From: JAAYAY01 sp964429355
Lineage (GTDB): Bacteria; Planctomycetota; Planctomycetia; Pirellulales; Thermoguttaceae
Direction of reading: 5' to 3'
Length of the DNA: 20,495 nt
NCBI GenBank assembly: GCA_964429355.1
Contig: CAYSCH010000145.1
Location: 1 to 20,495, forward strand
In this document: positions 1 to 8,852 of the stretch, piece by piece
Numbering within the stretch: position 1 is the first letter of the stretch
How the letters are laid out: every line of letters begins with the position of its first letter
Made by a program: the position numbers and the translations under genes
The notes under the pieces: generated by a model
Told to the model about the DNA's origin: nothing
The model's input: the letters and a program-made list of their open reading frames with translations, nothing else
The model's database searches: none

Positions 1-35
1 CACAAGTAGTGCCGGGCGACGATAGAGTGGCCGTC

Positions 36-224
36 TCAACACGTCCTGCAGCTCCACGGCGACCACTCCACTCGGCACTCCTCGTTCTGACTGACACCTC
101 GCATAACTCCTGTTGAACCAAGCGTATGGCAACGCCCGTCCCGGTCGAATTCGACAGCGTCGTCGGCCACGGGACCGCTCGCGGGGAGGAACGGAGGGTT
201 CTTCTGCCACAAGCGACGATTCAT
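36..224 (-). CDS. Possible small ORF, 62 aa, unknown
   Basis: A 62-codon frame whose ATG overlaps the TGA of the propeller gene remnant in an ATGA arrangement, which is compatible with translational coupling. I recognise no family in it. It is rich in Cys and Trp near its C-terminus (an EEC element, then two WS pairs and a terminal CRTC). The same frame continues upstream as an antisense shadow through the propeller gene, so openness alone is weak evidence in this GC-rich DNA. It may be chance or a decayed fragment. No other gene is visible in bases 1-220. Confidence 0.2.
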   Translation of the reverse strand: MNRRLWQKNPPFLPASGPVADDAVEFDRDGRCHTLGSTGVMRGVSQNEECRVEWSPWSCRTC

Positions 225-1852
225 TCTGTACCCAAAGGCGCGACGACGCCGGCCGGCACGCAGGCGACTGAGACGGGCGCGTAGTTGCAGGTGCAACCAC
301 CCGTGAGGTTGGGCATGTTCAACACGCCATCGGCCGGATACAGGTTGTTGTTCACCTGGCAGCCCGGACGAACTCCCAAGAACGGCGTGATTTCGCGGGT
401 CGCTAGGTCGATCCAGGCCGAATTGCCCAGGTAGCGCGTGGTCAACAGGTGCGTGCTCGCCCGCGTGCCCGTGCATCCCCGGCGGTTCCACTTCAGCGGT
501 TCGCCCATTCGCTCGCCCGACGGCAGGCCGTAGACGAGCAGGGTGTCGTCGCCGCCGGTGAGCAGCTTCTCGCCGGCGATCCGGCCCGGCAGCCCGGTCT
601 TGGGCAGGCCGCCGCCGGTGACGACCAGCCGCGAGTTCGACCCCGATTGCCGCGGCAAGGGTTCGCCGTCGTTGCCTCGATAGAAGGCCGCGGGGGTCAC
701 CACCAGGTCGAGCGACGAACTGTAGCGCAATCGGGCCCCGCCCGGCTTCTGCCACAAACGTTCTCCCGTGGCCAGGTCGAGTGCGAACAGGCTGCCGTCG
801 CGAGTTTCGTCTTCACCGCGCCGCGGGTCTGCCAGTTCGGAGCAAAACACCCTATTTCCGCCCACAGCAAGGTGCAGATCGGCACGGGCTGCCTCGGCCC
901 GCCACAGCAGTTTGCCCGAGCGGCGGTCCATGCACAGCACGTGCGGGCCGCTGGTGCCCACCAGGTGGTCGCCGCAAACGCGAAGGTTTGCCCAGGGCGT
1001 CTTTAGGTCGTCGGGAAGGGGGATGCGCCCGCCCGGCTCACCCGTCGCCGGGTCGAACATCAGGCAGGTCGTCCCGTCGCTCAGGTAGATCGCGTCCTCG
1101 AGGGCCACCAGTTCCGTGGTGGGCGACAGGCTCGGCGATGGGCCCCACTCGCGATGCCGCGTGTAACGGATGCCTTGGCGATCGAGCGGTTTGTCCGCCA
1201 GATCGACGGCCCACAACTTCCGGCCGGTATACACGTCCGCCGCCCGCAACAGGCTCTGTTCGTAAATGACGAGTCGTCCGCCGGATATTCGAACCAGGTT
1301 TTGCCCGGGATACTTGTGCCAACGCTGCGAGGCGCCGAACCACAGCACCGACGCGGGCGAGCGAAGTTCGTCTGCCGACGCTCCCGTGCAGGCCGCATCG
1401 GCTTCCGCATGAGACCAGTCGGCCGCCCCCGGCAGCGAGCCCAAGCGGGCCAGCAACACGAACTGGCCTGCCTGCCGCACGCTGGCGCCGGGGAACGCCG
1501 CGTCCTGAACGATCTCTTCGATCCCGCCCCGATCGGCCAGCGAGCCCCAGACACAAGCCATGCCGCCGTAAGGCCGCAGGGTGTGAAATACGGCCCCGGC
1601 CAAGGCCCGCCCGTCCGCCTGCTCCAAGTTGTCGGGAGTTTCCGAAACAACAAGGCTGGCCAAATAGGGCGGGAAGGGATAGGTCGCCGGATCTCCAGCC
1701 AAGACACTCGCACGACTGCCGCACAGCCCGGCCGCGTCGAGCCGCCGGCGAAGAGCGGCAACCTTGGCCGGATCGTCATCCACGGCAATCACGTGCAGAG
1801 ACGATTGCCGGACGAATTCTTCCACCAATCGCCCACTCTCCAGTCCCAACAC
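221..1852 (-). pseudogene. 5'-truncated methyltransferase-like/PQQ beta-propeller protein
   Basis: About 543 codons remain. The N-terminal ~140 residues look like a degenerate Rossmann methyltransferase domain: a glycine-bearing GLESGRLVEE stretch, then HVIAVDDDPAKV, then an LVVSE strand. After this come PQQ-type propeller blades, each with an [AD]-x3-G-x2-LW-like core (DVYTGRKLW, DRRSGKLLW, DLATGERLW). The C-terminus ends in a tail with NLTGGCTCNY, which seems complete. In the planctomycete proteins I recall with this tail, another propeller half with a secretion signal precedes the methyltransferase-like part; here it is absent. The homologous frame (RGYALVLGLE) enters directly from an ankyrin gene in another frame at about 1855-1870. 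The GTG at 1852 is therefore probably not a native start. I infer a rearranged gene remnant, although translation of a shortened protein cannot be excluded. Confidence 0.75.
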
Positions 1853-2127
1853 CAGGGCGTAGCCGCGTCGAACATGTTCACGTCCGTCCCCAAGACAGAC
1901 AGCAGAGCGACCATCTGCAGATGCCCATGTTCAGCGGCGGCGTGCATTGGCGTGTAACCGAAGTCGCCGTCCTCCATCTCCAGGAGACTGGCCGGGTTCT
2001 TCTTCGCGATAGACCAAACCGTCTGCAGATCGTTCGCTCTTACCGCCTCATGGATTCCGCTACTCGCGCCGGCCTGCCCAAAACTCAACGTCTGAAGGAG
2101 GCTCACGACCGAAGCACTCAGAATCAC
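1789..2127 (-). pseudogene. Ankyrin-repeat protein, 5' fragment
   Basis: The frame encodes a hydrophobic N-terminus (WIVILSASVVSLLQTLSFGQAGA if read slightly upstream of the GTG at 2127) that looks like a Sec signal peptide. It is followed by ankyrin repeats: HEAVRANDLQTVWSIAKKNP, then GYTPMHAAAEHGHLQMVALL with the classic TPMHAAAEHGH consensus. After LGTDVNMFD the ankyrin pattern stops. The remaining 20 or so codons are an out-of-frame reading of the neighbouring methyltransferase-like gene. A secreted or periplasmic ankyrin protein would normally carry more repeats, so this is a truncated gene. The GTG start overlaps the stop of an upstream phosphatase-like stub and no convincing ribosome binding site decides the start. 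Confidence 0.65.
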
Positions 2128-2249
2128 TATCCAAAAGCATGGCGGACATCCTGGCCGTCGGGATACGCTCCCGCAAGCAGAAGCGAGGGCACCACCCAGT
2201 AGCTCGATGAGGTGGGGGCCGTCAGGTCGGCGGTGGCAAGCTCGTACAT
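2127..2249 (-). pseudogene. Phosphatase-like N-terminal stub, 40 aa
   Basis: A short frame with ATG at 2249 and TAG at 2127-2129, 16 bases after the glycohydrolase stop. It begins MYELATADLTAPTSSSYWVV and continues PSLLLAGAYPDGQDVRHAFG. The segment SYWVVPxLLLAGAYP resembles the opening of dual-specificity/tyrosine phosphatase-like proteins that I recall starting SYWVxPGxLLAGEYPG, and such genes can lie next to ADP-ribosylglycohydrolase genes. The catalytic CX5R loop would lie much further on and is missing, so this would be a dead fragment cut where the ankyrin fragment begins. The identification rests on one short motif and is tentative. Confidence 0.45.
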
Positions 2250-2265
2250 CTTCCGTTGATCCCAG

Positions 2266-3213
2266 TTAAGTATCGCTCTTCAGTAACCCTGTAAGTGCCT
2301 CCTCGATCATCTCCTTCCGAGCCAGCCCTTCCAACCACTCCTGCGGAATTCCCAACTCGCCCCAGTAGGCGCCGGCGAGCTGGCCGCAGACGGCGCCGGT
2401 GGTGTCGGCATCGTCGCCCAGGTTGACGGCGCGAAGGACTGCCTCGCGGAAGTCCTTCGCGTCGTGGAAGGCCCAGAGGGCTGCTTCAAGGCTCTTCACC
2501 ACGTATCCTGAACCCTTGATGTCGGGCGGCTGTTTCTCTCGGAAGTTCCCCTGGGCAACGTCCAGGATCTCCGGGTGGAGAGGGGCGATTGTCTGGAGGT
2601 GTCGGAGCGGCGCCCAATCGCGGGCCAGGGCTTCGTTGCGGTCGATGCCGTGGATCAGGCCGGCCAGTACGAGGCCGAAATAGGCGCAGGCCGACAGGCA
2701 CTGGGGACTGGCGTGAGTGGGGTGGCTGGAATCGATGCAGTACTTGACGAGTTCCTCCAATTCATCCGGGAACAGGTGGGCAAAATGGATCGGCACGGGG
2801 GCGAGCCGCATGATCGAACCGTTGCCGCTAGCTCGTCCCGAGGGATCGCCGGACGTGTTGGCGTCGCCCGTCCGTTCAAACCGGCTCAGGGCCTGTTGCG
2901 TGGTGATGCCGATGTCGAAGCATGTGCCGTTGACGGAGTATTTCCCGTGCCGCCACCAATCGACGTAGCGCCGGGCCTGGTCGTTGAGGTCCCAGCCCGT
3001 CGAAGCGATGCTGTCGGCCAGGGCGAGTGCCATGCTGGTGTCGTCGGTGAACTCCCCCGGTCCGAGTCCGTGGGGACCGCCGCCACGGTACTCGGTCACC
3101 GGCTTGAACGAACCGGGTGACTTGAATTCGACGGCGGCGCCGAGGGCATCGCCGACGGCCAGGCCGATGAGGGCGCCGCGTTGGCGATCGAGGTAATCAT
3201 GCCGTGCTGGCAT
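2266..3213 (-). CDS. ADP-ribosylglycohydrolase family protein
   Basis: This 315-residue protein is full length for the DraG/ADP-ribosylglycohydrolase family, which hydrolyses the bond between ADP-ribose and a modified protein, nucleic acid or small molecule using a binuclear Mg centre. The family elements are in order: GALIGLAVGDALGAAVEF (residues 13-30), the metal-binding GEFTDDTSMALALADS (about 53-68, with T56, D57 and D58), a GNGSIMRLAP signature near the middle, and the C-terminal NLGDDADTTGAVCGQLAGA (264-282, with D267, D268 and D270). All expected metal ligands are visible, so it should be active. An AGAAGGA ribosome binding site precedes the ATG. It follows the SNF2 helicase by 58 bases and is probably the last intact gene of the operon. 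No ADP-ribosyltransferase is visible, so the substrate is unknown. Confidence 0.93.
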   Translation of the reverse strand: MPARHDYLDRQRGALIGLAVGDALGAAVEFKSPGSFKPVTEYRGGGPHGLGPGEFTDDTSMALALADSIASTGWDLNDQARRYVDWWRHGKYSVNGTCFDIGITTQQALSRFERTGDANTSGDPSGRASGNGSIMRLAPVPIHFAHLFPDELEELVKYCIDSSHPTHASPQCLSACAYFGLVLAGLIHGIDRNEALARDWAPLRHLQTIAPLHPEILDVAQGNFREKQPPDIKGSGYVVKSLEAALWAFHDAKDFREAVLRAVNLGDDADTTGAVCGQLAGAYWGELGIPQEWLEGLARKEMIEEALTGLLKSDT

Positions 3214-3271
3214 GTGTCAGTTCCTTCTCATGCTGGCGGTTTTCAGGTTCCAGTCAACCATCAATGCTTGG

Positions 3272-6200
3272 TCAATCTTGGGGAACGGGCAAGTCTCGTT
3301 GGTTCTTCACTGTCGAGGGCACTTGCTGCTTGTCCGTCCAGACGTGCAGGCTCACACGCATCTGGTTGACCATGTCGTCGGGCAGGGCGGCAAAACGCAG
3401 GCCCTCTTCCTGTCCCTCGGCCTTGCTGTGGTCGTCGTAACCCTCTGCATCGTCGGATGCAAGGTCGCCACCTGTCAGGACTTCAAAGGTCTGGGCCCGC
3501 AAACGCAGCTCCTCGTACATACGCTCGTCGTAGGTACCAGCCAGGTACGGCACGCCGATATCCAAATAGGAGGTGCTTACGCCGTTGGCCAGGGATCGCT
3601 CGCGAAAGGTCTTGCTCCCGATGCGGTCCGCCCGCCCGGTGCGCTGTTCCAGCACGGCAGGGTTCCAGGCGAGATCGAAATGAACGACGTGGCGGCAGTG
3701 CCGGTGCAGATCGATTCCCTCCTGGCCGACGGACGTGCAGATCAGCACCTCTGGCAACAGCGGCGTGTTGAAACCTGAGAAGACCCGCTCGCGGGATCTC
3801 TGGTCGGTGTTTCCTGAGACGAGGGCGACGAACTGCTGATCGCGGAGCCGCGTCGCGTCGTACAGGGCAAATCGGGCCGAGTGCGGATCGGTGATGCTTC
3901 CGCTTGCCGCCGTAAGGTCCTCGAGGAAGACAGCGATCCGATCGGCCATGCTTTCACTCTGCTGGGGAAGTGGATCGAAGAATGCCTGGACCAGAAGTTC
4001 CCCCCATCCGGCCTCTTCGCGGTCCTGCTTGTCGGGCAACAGTCGCAGCAGAACCGATTCGCGGAAGACCGCGCCGCGGATCGCCTGCAAGGTAAGGCGC
4101 CTCGCATCCCAGTCCGGATCGTCGCCTGTGTACATCAGGTGGAAGATATGGCTATGGATCTCGGAGAGGGTCTTGGCGATAGGGACCGCCGCTCCCCCGC
4201 CCGCCCGGTTTAGGATGTCCATCGGGTTCACGCCGAACCAGAGGCTCGGGCCTCGCTCGTAAACATCCAGCATGGCCGTCTGGCCTTGCGTTCGAGCTCG
4301 ATGCCGGCGTTCTCGAAGCTCGCCGGCGACCCGCTCGACCTCCGCGTCGGTCGGCTCCGCGGACTCCTCGTAGACGCTGTGAACGCCCCGCTCATCGAAA
4401 TGGGCGGTCTCGGTCCCGCTTTCATCGACGTCGTCGCCAGGGGCGAGGCCATAGGGCCCTCGCACCCAGCTCTCCTCACTCAGCTCCGCCAAGAGTCGGC
4501 GGAGTAATCCGGTCGGCTTCAGGTCGCTGTGAAGTCGCTGGGCAATTACCAACTCGCAAGCGCGGTTCAGGAACACTCGATCGGGCCGCTCCGCGAGCAG
4601 GTCCACGCCATACCGACAACCAAGCTCCGCCAGCCGCGGGAGCTCGTGGTCCATCAGCTCCAGGTCGTCCGGCACGATCTCCCTCGTAGCCTGACCGGAG
4701 AATTCCTTGGTCCAGATGACCGACCAGAGCACGCGATCCAGCGCTAGCACGATCAGGTCACGATCGCGGCCGGTGAGCCGATTCCTCAGGGTTTTCAGCT
4801 TCTCGGGGCCGCCCATGCACCGATTGCGACGGTCCTGTAGTTCGTCGCGGATGCGTTCCTCGATGATGTCATGCAGCCGATTGGCTGTGTTGGTGCGGAA
4901 ACAGAAGATCAAAGTCTTTTCGCCGGCCTTCCAGTTGCGGACGGCCGCGTCGACCACTTCCCTCACTTTGGGATGCTTGGGATCGTGCTGCTGGTTGACC
5001 ATTCCCATGAGCAGGTTGAGGTAGACTTTCCCAAGCTCCGTTCCCGCCAGACGTGCCTTGACCGACCGTCCCTCCGCGCTGTCGACCAACGTCGAATAAC
5101 AACCGGTCAGGGCGCTGCCGAGGGATGACCGCCCTTTCCCGCCCTTCATTTCCGACACGCACCGCATCAGGAGATAATGCGGCAACTCGCCGTCGCCGCG
5201 AACATCGACGCCCGCGGCCGCGTGGAGAACGTGGCGATCGGAGCGCTGATAGACGGAATTGGAGTCTGGGCGATACTCCATGCCCACGCGAAACATCCGA
5301 TGTTCGGTCTGCCGGCGGTGACGTATCACAAGGGCACCCAGCTCGCATGAAAGGTCCGCGTTGTAGACAAAGAGCCGCAGCCCCTCGCGAAGGAGTTGGC
5401 GAATATCGGGATCAACGTCGGAAAGCGCAGCATCGATGATCCGTTCCAGTTCATCCGCCTTGACGACTCCGCTCAGTTTGGCTGCCTCATGAAGCTTGGT
5501 TCTGGCCTCCTCCAGGGAAGCCGACTTCCATGCCGATTCGATCATGTGGCGACTTGCAGCGGCCGGCAGCTTCGACCAGGCATTCGCGAAGCTCCGACTC
5601 GCTTTTGCCGAACGGTCCAGAACCGGCCGCACGACCTGCTCCCGATGTTGCGCAAGTCGCAGCCGACGCGGTTCGGACTCCTCTTCGGTGGGGCAGGTTC
5701 GCAGGTGGTCGCCAACCTTGAGAATCTCCAGAATTTCCGAGGGTCGAAGCTGGAACGGCGTTGCTGTTAGCATCAGCGCCCGCCTAGTACGGCAGCCGAT
5801 CAATCTGGCGAACCCGTCGTACCCATTGGCTCCCGAGCTGGGCCCGTTCTTCCAGTTGTGGGCCTCGTCGACGATTACCAGCGGGATCGATTTCTTAATC
5901 AGGCATCCCATCAGTTCGCGGTAGACATCTACCAGTTGACGGTTCACCTTGTTGAACAACTCATCGCGACTCCGCACATGGGGAGTTGCGATTTCCCGGC
6001 AGTCTTCGAGCAGTTTCTCGATGCATCCCTCTGGCCTATCGACTTGCCGCACAGCGGCAAGGAGTTCCTCGTCCGAGAAGAGCAATTGCCCCCATTCCTT
6101 CTCCGTGAACTCGCAAAGGTTCTCAGGGTTCGTCGGCCAATCCTTGGGGGCACCCTTCAAGAGCATCGTTCGCCGTTTCCCATTGAATCGCACGCCCCAA

Positions 6201-6751
6201 CGGCGAAACAGAATCGCCAGCAGGTGGCGGCGTTTCAAGTCGTAGTTTTGAAGCTGCCCTCCCCCAAAAATCCGCATGTTGGCTACAATTACGCGAGGAG
6301 CCGTCCCACGTCGCCGCAGTTCGAACACCAGATCGTCGATACGGTCGACCGGGGCGGGCGAGAACCAGCGGGCCGCCTGCTCCCGGTAATCGGGCGCCAC
6401 GCACCGTTTCACGAACTCCCCGACCTCGCGGCGCCATTTTGAGAACAGGGCTGAATTGTTGGGGGTGATGATCAGGATCTTCTGATAGCATCCGCGAAGG
6501 TCGTCGACGGACGTTTCCTGACGCATCGCTTTCAGGACGGAGAATGCCACCCCCAGGCCGACAAACGTCTTGCCCATGCCGACNNNNNNNNNNTCGGCCA
6601 GGATCTGCACCTCCCATCGCTTTTCCGGATCTGTATGAAAGAACCGCTCCAGCAGCGCATCGACGGTTGCCGACTGACGCTCGGCGTCGCGAGGGTCCTT
6701 GATCCGGGTCGTGTCCAGGCCGAGATTGAAGAGCGGCGAACGATTGATCAT
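3272..6751 (-). CDS. SNF2-type superfamily 2 helicase
   Basis: A ~1159-residue ATPase with both RecA lobes. Lobe 1 has a Walker A motif (VGMGKT, about 57-62), a PNNS strand (97-100), the DEAH box VDEAHNWKN (294-302) and motif III LMLTATP (326-332). Lobe 2 has IFCFRTNTA, SGNTDQRSR, motif V CTSVGQEGIDLH (about 1005-1016) and motif VI QRTGRADRIGS (1036-1046). A long insertion of several hundred residues separates the lobes. The DEAH box with QRTGRADRIG is typical of SNF2-like helicases in defence operons (DISARM DrmD, DpdE and similar). A ten-N gap at 6584-6593 cuts the start of the Walker A region; the family sequence LADEVGMGKT needs only four bases there, which keeps the same frame. The ATG overlaps the TGA of the PLD gene (ATGA). 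By inference it is the motor of a PLD-helicase module. Confidence 0.93.
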   Translation of the reverse strand: MINRSPLFNLGLDTTRIKDPRDAERQSATVDALLERFFHTDPEKRWEVQILAXXXXVGMGKTFVGLGVAFSVLKAMRQETSVDDLRGCYQKILIITPNNSALFSKWRREVGEFVKRCVAPDYREQAARWFSPAPVDRIDDLVFELRRRGTAPRVIVANMRIFGGGQLQNYDLKRRHLLAILFRRWGVRFNGKRRTMLLKGAPKDWPTNPENLCEFTEKEWGQLLFSDEELLAAVRQVDRPEGCIEKLLEDCREIATPHVRSRDELFNKVNRQLVDVYRELMGCLIKKSIPLVIVDEAHNWKNGPSSGANGYDGFARLIGCRTRRALMLTATPFQLRPSEILEILKVGDHLRTCPTEEESEPRRLRLAQHREQVVRPVLDRSAKASRSFANAWSKLPAAASRHMIESAWKSASLEEARTKLHEAAKLSGVVKADELERIIDAALSDVDPDIRQLLREGLRLFVYNADLSCELGALVIRHRRQTEHRMFRVGMEYRPDSNSVYQRSDRHVLHAAAGVDVRGDGELPHYLLMRCVSEMKGGKGRSSLGSALTGCYSTLVDSAEGRSVKARLAGTELGKVYLNLLMGMVNQQHDPKHPKVREVVDAAVRNWKAGEKTLIFCFRTNTANRLHDIIEERIRDELQDRRNRCMGGPEKLKTLRNRLTGRDRDLIVLALDRVLWSVIWTKEFSGQATREIVPDDLELMDHELPRLAELGCRYGVDLLAERPDRVFLNRACELVIAQRLHSDLKPTGLLRRLLAELSEESWVRGPYGLAPGDDVDESGTETAHFDERGVHSVYEESAEPTDAEVERVAGELRERRHRARTQGQTAMLDVYERGPSLWFGVNPMDILNRAGGGAAVPIAKTLSEIHSHIFHLMYTGDDPDWDARRLTLQAIRGAVFRESVLLRLLPDKQDREEAGWGELLVQAFFDPLPQQSESMADRIAVFLEDLTAASGSITDPHSARFALYDATRLRDQQFVALVSGNTDQRSRERVFSGFNTPLLPEVLICTSVGQEGIDLHRHCRHVVHFDLAWNPAVLEQRTGRADRIGSKTFRERSLANGVSTSYLDIGVPYLAGTYDERMYEELRLRAQTFEVLTGGDLASDDAEGYDDHSKAEGQEEGLRFAALPDDMVNQMRVSLHVWTDKQQVPSTVKNQRDLPVPQD
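6584..6593. other. Assembly gap inside the SNF2 helicase gene
   Basis: A run of ten N. The flanking codons read I-L-A-GAN before the gap and V-G-M-G-K-T after it. The family consensus LADEVGxGKT would be completed by four bases, so the true gap is probably four and not ten; both leave the same reading frame. The gap is an assembly placeholder and not evidence for a mutation. Confidence 0.9.
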
Positions 6752-8852
6752 GGTGCGGCAACCTTAGTCTGGTGGTAGATTCGAATTGCTTTGGCGTACT
6801 GCTGGAAGTCCTTCGAGAGGTCCTCCGGACACCGCTTCTCCAGTGAGTCAAGCATCTCGGTAACCTTCTNNNNNNNNNNCAGTCGTCCTCGAACTGCCCC
6901 GCAGCGTGGAAGCTACGGGCGGCGTCCAGGCAGGCGAGGATCTCAACGAGTTGGAATCCAGCGGCCGTCGGGGTGCGTCCGGAGCGGCCGGCAGCCTCCA
7001 GAATCCAACGGGCAAGGGCCACCGGGCTGACCGGACCGAGGATCGCAAGCCGCATGCACGCCTTTGGCGAACCGGCCGTCGCCTTCAAGTCGTCGCTGAT
7101 TCCCTTGAGGGCCTCGACGAATTCCCGCACTACGTAGGACTGAATCCGCGAGGTGTCGACACCGCCGGTTTCCTCCTGGTCGAGGGCGGTTTCGCCGCCA
7201 GGATGCTCCACGTCGGGATCGGGGAACAGCTCTTCCCAGGAAATGCGTCCCTGATAGTATGCGATCAGGTGCTGTTCCTGAGGCCGTCCTGATCCGGGGC
7301 TGAGGGGCAATGCCATACGCACTTCTGCCGCTACGTTAACCGGGAACGACCGGCCCTCCTGGCTGAGCCACCATGTGACCTGAACCTCCTGCTCCCGCAG
7401 TAGCCGTTTCAGCGGTGCTTCTGCGAGGGAAACGGTGAACTCGGCCCCGGTCGAGCCACCCATGTTCTCAAACAGCAGGGCGTCCTGGTCTGTCACTCCG
7501 TCGCCGGGTAGATGCCCGATGTGCCACGGCCCGGCGATCCGATCCGGCTCGACCAGAATCCTCAGCTCGAGGTGGTTCGGATCGTTCCGCGAGGGGGCGA
7601 GCAGGATCTCGCGCAGGAAACCGGGCCATCCAGCCTCCTCCGGCAACGACTCCGGCGGCACCAGGTGCCCCGCGGCGGCCCCGGCCAGGGGGACCGGTTG
7701 GCCAGTTGTAGGAGGGACCAGGCAGCGGAGGCTGGCTCTTTCCAGCCCGTGACGCCTGACGATTAGGCCGGCCTCGACATTGGCCTGATCCGGCACCGGA
7801 AGAAAGCCCCATCCGCGTTCGGTGAAGTTGGCTGAACCGAAATAGGCCAGCGTCGTATCAGCGCCTTCCAGCAACACGACCTTCGCGTGGAGGCTGCGGG
7901 TCCCCAGGAATCCGTCGCCCATACCGACCTCCTCGGACGGCACTCGAGGATCGACGGCCACAGCCACAGCAGACACGCCCAACGAGCCGGCATCGAAGGT
8001 GGCGAAACTCTCGGGCAGCGTCGGCTTGTAGGTTCCCTGCTTGTCGGGAGCGGCTTCGGTGAGCAAGCGGAAATCGGCGTTCGGAGCGATCCGGTCCCCA
8101 TCCCGCAACGCCGCGATGAGCTTGTGGATCGGCCCGTTCCCGCCCTCGTCGGACCAGAACGGCGAGAGGATAGTCACGCTATCCACGCGTTCGTTTTCCG
8201 GCCAACGAGCGAGCACTTTCCGCCAGAGCGGTTCGGGGCCACCGCTCCAGGCGAACCACTCTTCCGGTTCGACGGGAGTTGCCCATTGCGAGAGCCGGTC
8301 GTCGGCCAATGCACAGAGCTGCGCCGCGCTGGGAGTCAGCCACGAACCTAACAATTCACGCAATTCACGCAGGGCATCCCGAATGATCCGTGTCTCGGTC
8401 GGGTCCTTCGGCGAGGCCGTCAGAACGGCGGCAACCTCGCGGTTCCGGCGGTAGCCGGGTTCCGTCAGGTTGGCGCTGCCAAACACCAGGCGTACAGATT
8501 CCTCGTACACCCCAATGAGCACCTTGGCATGGAGAATCCGGCCAGATGGGAAGAACACGGGCGCAACCTCCACCCGCAACGAGCGTGGCCGCCCTCGATA
8601 GGGCCGGGCATCGATCAGGATCGACGCAGCCTCGAGTTCTGCCAGATGTTTCTCGAGCGCAATGCGGCTCGACCAGTTGCGGTCGTCCCAGGCCCCGAGG
8701 CCCAGCAAGGTGGGTAGAAAGTCCGTCTCGAAGAATTCCGGCTGCATTTCGTACGAGGTGGCCAGAACGCCCAGCAGGCGGCCCGTTGCCGCGTCCGGCA
8801 CAATCCAATCCATCATTTTGCGGTTGTCGCTGCCCTTGGATTTGGTTCTCAT
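6748..8852 (-). CDS. Phospholipase D-like domain protein
   Basis: A protein of about 700 residues with two PLD-type half-motifs. The first is LHAKVLIGVYEESVRLVFGS followed by ANLTEPG (H108, K110, GSAN 125-128). The second is LHAKVVLLEGADTTLAYFGS followed by ANFTERG (H322, K324, GSAN 339-342). Two HxK/GSxN halves normally build one active site that cleaves a phosphodiester; in defence systems (DISARM DrmC, DpdK) such proteins are thought to act as nucleases. The Asp of a strict HKD motif is Val in half 1 and Glu in half 2. The start ATG at 8852 overlaps the previous gene's TGA (ATGA). The C-terminus was traced across the gap: after the gap the frame reads KVTEMLDSLEKRC and ends QTKVAAP with TGA at 6748-6750, overlapping the helicase ATG. 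The open frame continuing past the gap to about 6123 is a shadow of the helicase gene. Confidence 0.88.
6870..6879. other. Assembly gap near the 3' end of the PLD gene
   Basis: A run of ten N. Upstream codons end QFEDD-TGN and downstream codons begin NAG-KVTEM in another frame relative to ten bases. For the two parts to be one gene ending in the ATGA overlap, the true gap must be 2 modulo 3. The apparent frameshift is therefore most simply an artefact of a fixed-size placeholder. Confidence 0.85.

Noticed and set aside
3214..3271. Possible terminator or promoter between helicase and glycohydrolase genes
   Set aside because: The 58 bases contain no stable GC-rich hairpin with a T-run and no convincing -35/-10 pair, only the ribosome binding site.
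6123..6747. Continuation of the PLD open frame past the gap into the helicase gene
   Set aside because: After the N-run the translation is low-complexity and Arg/Pro-rich and lies in a shadow frame of the helicase. The alternative frame gives a natural C-terminus ending in an ATGA overlap.
3272..8852. Mokosh-type system (helicase with PLD)
   Set aside because: Mokosh uses an RNA-helicase-like protein with a kinase-PLD protein or a helicase-PLD fusion. Here the PLD protein is separate, has no kinase motifs and the helicase is SNF2-like.
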